Translations under genes and position numbers: made by a program
The notes under the pieces: generated by a model
What the model saw: the letters and a program-made list of their open reading frames with translations, nothing else
Databases searched by the model: none
What the model was told of the DNA's origin: nothing
Source of the DNA: an uncultured Acidimicrobiaceae bacterium
Lineage (GTDB): Bacteria; Actinomycetota; Acidimicrobiia; Acidimicrobiales; Ilumatobacteraceae
DNA length: 6,746 nucleotides
Assembly (NCBI GenBank): GCA_903919215.1
Contig: CAIXHI010000424.1
Location: 1-6,746 of the forward strand
Direction: 5' to 3'
Shown: piece after piece, positions 1-5,146 of the stretch
Position numbering within the stretch: the stretch's first letter is position 1
How the letters are laid out: each line of letters starts with the position of its first letter

Positions 1-1
1 G

Positions 2-1312
2 GCCTGCGGACTGGACGAACGCGATCAGTTGGTGCTGGAACTCAGCGTGCGCCAAGGACTGCAGGGTGCCGAACTCGCTGCCGCGCTCGGCGTCACCGCC
101 GAGCAGAGCTACACGCTGGTGCACCGCATGCGTGAACGTGTCGAGCGCAGCCTCGGCGCACTCGTGGTCGCCAAGGCCGGCCGCAAGGAGTGCCGCGACC
201 TCGACGACATCCTGCGCGGCTGGGATGGCGAGTTCTCGGTACTCATCCGCAAGCGGGTCGCTCGTCACCTCGAACATTGCGAGACGTGCGAAGCGACCAA
301 GAAGCGGGCCGCCCCGTTGGCGCTGATCGGTTCGGGCACCGCGTTCGCCGCCCCGCCCGACCTGCGCAGTCGCATCCTGCAACTCGCCGGAACACCCGGC
401 GCGGCACCCAAGCGCAGCTACACGTTCGACTCCGACGGCGGATTCCCACGACTGGTGCGGCACCTCCGCTGGCCGTTCGTGCTCCTTGCCTCGCTGATCG
501 CGGTGTTGGTCGGTGTAGGCGGCGGCGCGATCGTCGGTGTGGTCACCGACGACGGTGGCAACGTCCCGGCGGCCGCACCCACCACGGTGGTGCTCGACAC
601 CACCGTCGACACCACCCTCGACACTGTGCTGGCCACCACGCCGACCACTGTGCTGGCCACCACGACCACTGAACCGGCGACCACCACGTCGGCCGCACCT
701 GCCCCCGGTGCCCTCGCCGTGTCCGCGACCGTCATCGACCTCGGGGCTACGGACACCCTCGGCTCGATCACGTTGCGCAACGACGGCGCCTCGCCGCTCG
801 ACTGGCACGCCGAACACGACCTGGCGCCGTTCGTGCCGCTCTCCACCTCGGGCACTCTCGCCCCCGGCGCCACCCACCGCTTCAAAGTCACGCTCGACCG
901 GGCGAACCTGCCCGAGGGCGATCTGGCCCGCACGGTCGACCTCGTGGCGGGCGACGGCACCCGCGTCACGATCAAGTTGCGTGCCCGCGTCGAGCACCCG
1001 CCGGCCGTGAAGCTCGGGGGCCACCCCTTCGGCAGCCTGTGCCTCACCGGTGGCGCAAACCTCGACGTCTCGTACAGCGACGAATCTGGCATCGTCAAAC
1101 CGATCGTCGTCACCTGGAGTGGGCCGGCATCGGGCAGCAACCAACTGAAGGACCGTGGCCTGAACACCTCGTACGGCGCCATTCTGCTCAGCAGCATTGC
1201 GAGCAGCTTCTACGGCACCTACAACTTCTCGATCACTGTCTACGACCTTCGCGGCAATAGCACCACGGTCGGCGACACGTTCACCATCCCCACCACCTGC
1301 GCCCTCGGCTGA
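2..1312 (+). CDS. ECF-type sigma factor with membrane-anchored extracytoplasmic C-terminus (5'-truncated)
   Basis: The gene runs in from upstream; the frame is open from base 2 with no stop before it, so sigma region 2 lies outside the window. Residues are numbered from the first visible codon. Residues 4-60 look like sigma region 4, starting GLDERDQLVLEL, with a helix-turn-helix (GLQGAELAAALGV) that would bind the -35 element. C64, then H89-x3-C93-x2-C96, resembles the zinc motif of ZAS anti-sigma factors, with Cys in place of the first His. A single hydrophobic helix (about 157-181) is followed by a Thr/Ala/Pro-rich linker (about 189-235). A BACON-like beta domain spans about 236-330, with the pattern 'LRNDGASPLDW ... 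SGTLAPG ... LDRANLPEGD'. A second Ig/PKD-like domain ends the protein and has two Cys (347 and 433) that could pair outside the cell. Inferred topology is N-terminus inside, C-terminus outside. Sigma factors with C-terminal zinc-finger and membrane extensions are known in Actinobacteria; the extracytoplasmic ligand is unknown. A TTG at 29 is not a credible start because it would cut into region 4. Confidence 0.85.
   Translation, partial: ACGLDERDQLVLELSVRQGLQGAELAAALGVTAEQSYTLVHRMRERVERSLGALVVAKAGRKECRDLDDILRGWDGEFSVLIRKRVARHLEHCETCEATKKRAAPLALIGSGTAFAAPPDLRSRILQLAGTPGAAPKRSYTFDSDGGFPRLVRHLRWPFVLLASLIAVLVGVGGGAIVGVVTDDGGNVPAAAPTTVVLDTTVDTTLDTVLATTPTTVLATTTTEPATTTSAAPAPGALAVSATVIDLGATDTLGSITLRNDGASPLDWHAEHDLAPFVPLSTSGTLAPGATHRFKVTLDRANLPEGDLARTVDLVAGDGTRVTIKLRARVEHPPAVKLGGHPFGSLCLTGGANLDVSYSDESGIVKPIVVTWSGPASGSNQLKDRGLNTSYGAILLSSIASSFYGTYNFSITVYDLRGNSTTVGDTFTIPTTCALG
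475..545 (+). other. Encoded transmembrane segment of the sigma factor
   Basis: These bases encode a continuous hydrophobic run (FVLLASLIAVLVGVGGGAIV, then GVV). It is preceded by Arg/His-rich residues (RLVRHLRWP) and followed by acidic residues (TDDGG). The positive-inside rule places the sigma region 4 side in the cytoplasm and the Thr-rich linker plus beta domains outside. It is the only clear membrane helix in the visible protein. Confidence 0.8.
622..664 (+). repeat. Direct repeat in the Thr-rich linker (19-bp units, 24-bp period)
   Basis: The 19-bp unit cactgtgctggccaccacg occurs exactly at 622-640 and again at 646-664. The offset of 24 bases preserves the reading frame and gives the repeated peptide TVLATT. 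It lies in the low-complexity linker just outside the membrane helix, so copy-number change would lengthen or shorten the stalk by eight residues without a frameshift. Confidence 0.85.
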
Positions 1313-1330
1313 CCAGGACAGATGATCCCA

Positions 1331-1356
1331 GCTACCCACGGGTAACTCGGCGCCGA
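1331..1356. promoter_or_regulatory. Two abutting palindromes upstream of the glycosyltransferase operon
   Basis: TACCC-AC-GGGTA (1333-1344) is an inverted repeat with a two-base centre, and an extra G/C pair at 1331/1346 makes an imperfect 16-bp element. It is followed at once by the perfect 10-bp palindrome TCGGCGCCGA (1347-1356). Both end just before a -10-like hexamer, so a bound regulator would cover the -35 region and spacer. This is visible symmetry only; no regulator is assigned. The second element could be chance in GC-rich DNA. Confidence 0.3.
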
Positions 1357-1362
1357 TAGCCT
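1357..1362 (+). promoter_or_regulatory. Putative -10 element (TAGCCT) for the glycosyltransferase operon
   Basis: TAGCCT fits the actinobacterial TANNNT -10 pattern and ends eight bases before the ATG at 1371. With the usual spacing, transcription would start at or within a few bases of the ATG, giving a leaderless or nearly leaderless mRNA. No Shine-Dalgarno sequence precedes the ATG, which fits this reading. No good -35 hexamer is seen. Confidence 0.35.
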
Positions 1363-1370
1363 GATTTCCC

Positions 1371-2699
1371 ATGTCTGCCGTCACGCCGGCCAGCGCCAAG
1401 GGTCTCGACCCGAGCGCCCCGCTCAAGATCGCCTATCTCACCTACCGGGGCAAGCCCCACGTGGGTGGCCAGGGTGTGTACACGCGCCACCTCACCAAGG
1501 CGCTCGCCGACCTCGGCCACACGGTCGAAGTGTTCAGCGGTCAGCCCTACCCAGTCCTCGACGGGCGCGTTCCGTTACACGAGTTGCCCAGCCTCGACCT
1601 GTGGAACGAGCACTTTCCCGGCCGCATGCCCGGTTACTGGGAGCTCAAGACCAAGGGCGACTGGGTGGAGTCGCTCAGCCACCTGAAGGGCACGTTCGGC
1701 GAGCCCCTCGCGTTCAGTGTGCGCATCTACGAGCAGTTGAAGAAGCGTCAGCGCGACTTCGACCTGGTACACGACAACCAGTGCCTCGGTTACGGCATCC
1801 TCGGTGTCGAGCGGATGATCCCCACGATCGTCACGCTGCACCACCCGATCACTCGCGACCGGGCGTTGGAGATGGAACACACCGAGAACCGTCGCAAGCG
1901 ACGCGGTATCGGTCGCTGGTACAACTTCGTGAAGATGCAAGGCCGCGTCGCCAGCCGTATGCCGCGCGTCGTCGTCGTCAGCGAGAACAGCATCAAGGAC
2001 ATCAACGCCGACATGGGCGTCAGCCTCGATCGCATGCGTCTGGTGCCGGTGGGTGTCGACCCCGACCTGTTCACCGCGCTTCCAGGTGTGCAGCGTCAGA
2101 CCGGCCGCCTGATCACCACTGCGTCGGCCGACGTGGCCTTGAAGGGTCTGTCGTATCTGCTCGAGGCGATGGCCAAGCTGCGCACCGAGCGCGACGACAT
2201 CCGTCTCACCATCATCGGCAAGCCCCGCGCCGGCGCCAGCAACGACCTCATCGACAAGCTCGGCCTGCGACCGTACATCGACTTCGTGTCGGGTGTGTCC
2301 GATGAGCGCATCGTCGAGTTGTATGCCGAGGCCGAACTGGCCGTCGTGCCCAGCCTGTACGAGGGGTTCTCGCTGCCCGCGATCGAGGCCATGTGCACCG
2401 GCATTTGCCTCGTGGCCACCGACGGCGGCGCGCTGCCCGAGGTGACCGGCAAAGACGGCGACACCGTGCTGGGGTGCAAAGCGGGCGATGTCGAGTCGCT
2501 GCTGGCCGCCCTGCGTCGCGGCCTCGACACCTCGCCAGAAGGTGCTGCGTTGCGGGCACGTGTCGGCGACGCTGGCCGTCAGCGCGTGGTCGAGCGCTGG
2601 AGCTGGAAGCACTGCGCGCAGCTCACCGTCGAGCAGTACCGGGAAGTGCTGGCGATGCCAGCCAACGTGCAGAAGTTGCGCAAGAACGGTCGGATCTAG
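1371..2699 (+). CDS. Glycosyltransferase family 4 (GT-B fold)
   Basis: This 442-residue protein should transfer a sugar from an activated donor, probably a nucleotide sugar, to an unknown glycan, lipid or small-molecule acceptor. It is cytoplasmic or membrane-associated; no signal peptide or membrane helix is seen. The N-terminal Rossmann-like domain starts with LKIAYLTYRGKP and the glycine loop VGGQGVY (residues 31-37). The C-terminal donor domain begins around residue 245 and contains ALKGL (K258) and the retaining-GT4 motif E331-GFSLPAI-E339 (E-x7-E), followed by DGGALPEV. Length is normal for GT4. The usual Arg before the donor-site Lys (GR...KG) is absent; the segment reads TTASADVALKG. 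The ATG is the first good start, has no ribosome binding site, and sits just after a -10-like hexamer. It is the first gene of a packed trio with a methyltransferase and a toroid protein, which suggests synthesis of a methylated glycan or glycoconjugate. Family assignment is firm; the substrates cannot be read from the sequence. Confidence 0.9.
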   Translation: MSAVTPASAKGLDPSAPLKIAYLTYRGKPHVGGQGVYTRHLTKALADLGHTVEVFSGQPYPVLDGRVPLHELPSLDLWNEHFPGRMPGYWELKTKGDWVESLSHLKGTFGEPLAFSVRIYEQLKKRQRDFDLVHDNQCLGYGILGVERMIPTIVTLHHPITRDRALEMEHTENRRKRRGIGRWYNFVKMQGRVASRMPRVVVVSENSIKDINADMGVSLDRMRLVPVGVDPDLFTALPGVQRQTGRLITTASADVALKGLSYLLEAMAKLRTERDDIRLTIIGKPRAGASNDLIDKLGLRPYIDFVSGVSDERIVELYAEAELAVVPSLYEGFSLPAIEAMCTGICLVATDGGALPEVTGKDGDTVLGCKAGDVESLLAALRRGLDTSPEGAALRARVGDAGRQRVVERWSWKHCAQLTVEQYREVLAMPANVQKLRKNGRI

Positions 2700-2702
2700 G
2701 AA

Positions 2703-3419
2703 TTGCTGACCATCCGATTCGACCGTTTGGGCGTGCAGCCCGGCGACCTCGTGCTCGATGCCGGAGCCGGTTTCGGCCGTCACGCCTTCGAGCTCGCCCG
2801 CCTCGGAGCGCGTGTCGTCGCCCTCGACTACTCCGCCGACGAGATGGTGGCCACGCGCAATACCTTCGGTGCGATGGCAGCGGCCGGGGAGATTCCCGAA
2901 GAGCGCTACGTCGGGACGCTGCAGGGTGACGCCACCCGGCTGCCCTTCGCCGATGGATCATTCGACCGGGTGATCACCAGCGAGGTGCTCGAGCACATCC
3001 AGGCCGACACCGACGCGATCGCTGAACTGGTGCGCGTGCTGCGACCCGGGGGCACGTTCGCCGCCACGGTGCCCACGTGGTTCCCCGAGAAGGTCAACTG
3101 GATGCTCAGCGACGAGTACCACGCACCCAAGTCGGTGGGTGGGCACGTGCGCATCTACAGCGAGACCGAACTCAAGGCCAAGATGCGTACCGCAGGCCTC
3201 ACCGTGCTCGGCAGCCACCACGCCCACGCGCTGCACTCGCCGTACTGGTGGCTGAAGTGCGCGGTCGGCCCACGCCGCGACGATCACCCGCTCGTGTCCC
3301 GCTACCGCACGTTGCTCGAGTGGGAGATCATCAACCAGCCCAAGGGCATGGCGCTGCTGGAACGCACGCTGGCGCCCGTGCTGGGCAAGAGCCTCATCGT
3401 CTACGGAACCAAACCGTGA
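2703..3419 (+). CDS. Class I SAM-dependent methyltransferase
   Basis: This 238-residue protein has a complete Rossmann methyltransferase core. Motif I is VLDAGAGFGRHA (residues 17-28), an acidic residue that should bind the SAM ribose lies in ALDYS (D42), GDATRLPF follows (75-82), then DRVITSEVLEHI (88-99) and the post-core LRPGGTF (113-119). The C-terminal part (from about 122; WFPEKVNWMLSDEYH, GGHVRIY) would shape the acceptor pocket and does not name a substrate. TTG at 2703 is chosen because it gives an N-terminus (MLTIRFDRLGVQPGD) that reaches the first strand at normal spacing. The preceding in-frame codons are GAA and the TAG of the glycosyltransferase, so there is no earlier start. 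AGGA at 2698-2701 is too close to be an ideal ribosome binding site, so translation is probably coupled to the upstream gene. The context suggests O-methylation of a sugar or lipid-linked intermediate; that is inference. Confidence 0.87.
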   Translation: MLTIRFDRLGVQPGDLVLDAGAGFGRHAFELARLGARVVALDYSADEMVATRNTFGAMAAAGEIPEERYVGTLQGDATRLPFADGSFDRVITSEVLEHIQADTDAIAELVRVLRPGGTFAATVPTWFPEKVNWMLSDEYHAPKSVGGHVRIYSETELKAKMRTAGLTVLGSHHAHALHSPYWWLKCAVGPRRDDHPLVSRYRTLLEWEIINQPKGMALLERTLAPVLGKSLIVYGTKP

Positions 3420-4447
3420 CGCGTTCGCGCATCCCACACCTCGAAGGTGTGTTGTCGTCCGACGAGGTCGTGCAGACCGCCGAGTCGATCGCGTCGCTAC
3501 AACTCGACACGGGCATGATCCCGTGGTTCCCGGGTGGTCACTGCGACCCCTGGAACCATGTCGAGACGGCAATGGCACTCGACGTGGCCGGCCTGCACGC
3601 ACCGGCCGAGCGCGCCTACGAGTGGCTGGTCGACATCCAGCTGCCCGATGGGAGCTGGTGGAACTACTACCTGCCCGACGGTTCGGTGGAAGAGGCCAAG
3701 CTCGACACGAACGTGTGCGCCTACATCGCCACCGGCGTGTGGCACCACTGGCTGTGCACCTGGGACCGAGGCTTCGTCGACCATCTGTGGCCCACAGTGC
3801 AACGCTCGCTCGACTGGGTGCTCTCCATGCGCCGCGCCGACGGCACCATCCTGTGGGCACGCAACGCCGACGATGCCCCGTGGGACTACGCACTGCTCAC
3901 CGGTTCATCCAGTATCGCCCATGCCCTGCGCAGTGGAGCCCTCCTGGCTGAGTTGATCCACGAACCGCGGCCCGACTGGACGGCAGCGGCCGACGTGTTG
4001 GCGCAGCGCATCGACGATCACCCCGAGGCGTTCGAGCCGAAAGAACGTTGGGCGATGGACTGGTACTACCCGGTGCTCTCGGGGTGTCTCACCGGCGACC
4101 GGGCCCTCGCCCGCTTGGCCGACGGCTGGCCGACATTCGCGATGGACGGCAAGGGCATCCGCTGTGTCAGCGACGAGCCGTGGGTGACGGCCAGCGAGAC
4201 CGCCGAGGCCTCGATCGCCTACGCCGTCATCGGCGACATGGCCACGGCCACCGACCTGTTGGCCTGGACCCGCCCACACCGGCGCCCCGACGGCGCCTAC
4301 GACACCGGCATCGTCTATCCCTCGCTCGTGCGCTTCCCCGCCGAGGAAACCAGTGCCTACACCGGAGCTGCCGTCATCCTGGCTGCCGATGCCATCACCG
4401 GGGCCAGTCCGGCGAGCCGCGTGTTCGTGCCTCGCGCCGCCGACTGA
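3416..4447 (+). CDS. Alpha/alpha-toroid protein of the 'prenyltransferase/squalene cyclase-like' annotation group; function unknown
   Basis: This 343-residue protein starts at the GTG that overlaps the methyltransferase stop in the sequence GTGA, which indicates translational coupling. It shows repeated helix-turn units with glycine turns: LDTGMIPW (30-37), LPDGSWWNYY (76-85), ADGTILWARN (141-150) and PDGAYDTGIVYP (291-302). The second resembles a QW motif of terpene cyclases. This pattern fits a six-hairpin (alpha/alpha) toroid, shared by squalene cyclases, prenyltransferase beta subunits and many glycan hydrolases or lyases. It has no DxDD cyclase acid motif, no membrane helix and no signal peptide. 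It has 18 Trp (about 5 percent) plus conserved-looking acidic patches (EEAKLDTN, SDEPWVTASETAE, PWDYALLTGSSS), which look more like a glycan-binding cleft. The neighbours support a role in glycan processing. The fold is moderately sure; the catalytic activity is unknown, and it could be a non-catalytic subunit. Confidence 0.65.
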   Translation: MTRSRIPHLEGVLSSDEVVQTAESIASLQLDTGMIPWFPGGHCDPWNHVETAMALDVAGLHAPAERAYEWLVDIQLPDGSWWNYYLPDGSVEEAKLDTNVCAYIATGVWHHWLCTWDRGFVDHLWPTVQRSLDWVLSMRRADGTILWARNADDAPWDYALLTGSSSIAHALRSGALLAELIHEPRPDWTAAADVLAQRIDDHPEAFEPKERWAMDWYYPVLSGCLTGDRALARLADGWPTFAMDGKGIRCVSDEPWVTASETAEASIAYAVIGDMATATDLLAWTRPHRRPDGAYDTGIVYPSLVRFPAEETSAYTGAAVILAADAITGASPASRVFVPRAAD

Positions 4448-4458
4448 TCGTACGATCA
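4445..4458. promoter_or_regulatory. Perfect 14-bp palindrome (TGATCGTACGATCA), possible operator of the exporter gene
   Basis: TGATCGTACGATCA equals its own reverse complement over all 14 bases. It begins with the stop codon of the toroid gene (TGA 4445-4447), fully contains the -10-like hexamer TACGAT, and ends four bases before the exporter ATG. A dimeric regulator bound here would block the -10 region. LysE-type exporters are often controlled by a LysR-type or Lrp-type activator, but no such gene is in the window and the site does not identify the protein. Confidence 0.4.
4451..4456 (+). promoter_or_regulatory. Putative -10 element (TACGAT) for the exporter gene
   Basis: TACGAT matches TANNNT and is followed by exactly six bases and then the ATG at 4463, placing the predicted transcription start at or very near the A of the ATG. 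There is no Shine-Dalgarno sequence in the 15-base gap. This suggests the exporter has its own leaderless promoter, besides any read-through from the trio. No convincing -35 is seen. Confidence 0.4.
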
Positions 4459-4462
4459 CACC

Positions 4463-5104
4463 ATGCCCGCCTGGTCGACACTCGCGGCGTTCGCCGCGGC
4501 AACTGTCGCCCTGTTGCTGATCCCCGGCCCGGCGATGCTCTACACGTTGCAGCGCAGCATCGCCGACGGACGCGAAGTCGGATTGGCCGCCGTCGCCGGG
4601 CTCGAACTCGGCGACCTCATTCAGGCCGCCGCTGCGGCCGGTGGCCTGAGCGCCGTACTCGCCGCGTCGGCCACCGCGTTCAACATCGTGAAGTGGGCCG
4701 GTGCGATCTATCTCATCGTGTCCGGTGTCCTCACGCTCTTGCGCAAGCCGGAGGAACTCGACCCCGACCGGCCCGGTGTGTCGATGAAGGCTGCGTTCCG
4801 CCAGGGCGTGCTGGTGAACATGCTGAACCCGAAGACCGCGCTGTTCTTCCTGTCGATCTTCCCGCAGTTCGTGCACGCCGACGAACCGCACGCCGGTGTG
4901 CAATCACTGGTGCTCGGCGTGATCTTCGTCCTGCTCGCCACGGTGTTCAACGGTACGTACTCGCTGATGGCCAGCAGCTTCCGACATCTGCTGCTGCGCG
5001 GCCGCACACTGCCGATCATGCGCCGCTGGGTGTCGGGCGGCATGTTCATCGGCCTCGGCCTCGTCGCCGCCGTAGCGGGCCGCGGGCACAGCGCTCACCG
5101 TTGA
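4463..5104 (+). CDS. LysE/RhtB-family amino-acid exporter
   Basis: This 213-residue integral membrane protein of the LysE/RhtB family should export amino acids, probably driven by the proton gradient. Family marks are the N-terminal LLLIPGPAMLYTL (PGP at 21-23), the glycine-spaced stretch GLAAVAGLELGDL (40-52), VNMLNPKTALFFLSIFPQF with NPK (122-124) and PQF (134-136), and a C-terminal hydrophobic helix GGMFIGLGLVAAVAG. About six hydrophobic segments are visible (roughly 5-27, 40-65, 70-93, 114-135, 146-170 and 187-206). Length is typical. The ATG follows a leaderless-type promoter inside a palindrome. The family covers Lys/Arg, homoserine/threonine, cysteine and leucine exporters, and sequence reading alone does not set the substrate. 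An ALDH7 gene next door, a family known for lysine breakdown, makes lysine or a related compound a fair guess. Confidence 0.9.
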   Translation: MPAWSTLAAFAAATVALLLIPGPAMLYTLQRSIADGREVGLAAVAGLELGDLIQAAAAAGGLSAVLAASATAFNIVKWAGAIYLIVSGVLTLLRKPEELDPDRPGVSMKAAFRQGVLVNMLNPKTALFFLSIFPQFVHADEPHAGVQSLVLGVIFVLLATVFNGTYSLMASSFRHLLLRGRTLPIMRRWVSGGMFIGLGLVAAVAGRGHSAHR

Positions 5105-5134
5105 CCGCGGGCCAGCGCCACTTGCTCTGCGTGG

Positions 5135-5140
5135 CACGAT
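5135..5140 (+). promoter_or_regulatory. Possible -10-like element (CACGAT) before the aldehyde dehydrogenase gene
   Basis: CACGAT differs by one base from the TACGAT before the exporter and has the same six-base spacing to the start codon (GTG at 5147). This parallel suggests another leaderless start, although the first T of TANNNT is missing. The alternative is read-through from the exporter gene, whose stop is 42 bases upstream. Confidence 0.25.
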
Positions 5141-5146
5141 GAAGGT

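Noticed and set aside
418..1197. Open frame on the - strand (259 codons) opposite the sigma factor C-terminus, with a Val/Ser-rich stretch
   Set aside because: The Val/Ser/Thr run is the complement of the Thr-rich linker; no start context or domain supports a gene.
1575..2783. Long open frame on the - strand (402 codons) opposite the glycosyltransferase
   Set aside because: Low-complexity Ala/Val/Asp/His composition, no motif, and it covers a clear GT4 gene and runs into the methyltransferase start; an antisense shadow.
3077..3415. N-terminal extension of the toroid gene to an ATG at 3077
   Set aside because: The extension would lie out of frame over the methyltransferase's C-terminal third and reads as Arg/Pro-rich nonsense. 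The GTG at 3416 overlapping the methyltransferase stop is the natural start.
2958..3893. Open frame on the - strand (311 codons) across the methyltransferase and toroid genes
   Set aside because: Arg/Ala-rich composition without a domain, spanning two well-supported + strand genes and their overlapping junction.
3905..4903. Open frame on the - strand (332 codons) across the toroid and exporter genes
   Set aside because: Gly/Arg/His-rich translation without motifs; it crosses the intergenic palindrome and two real genes on the other strand.
5101..5106. TTGACC resembling a -35 hexamer before the aldehyde dehydrogenase gene
   Set aside because: It lies 28 bases from the -10-like CACGAT, too far for a normal spacer, and overlaps the exporter stop codon; probably chance.
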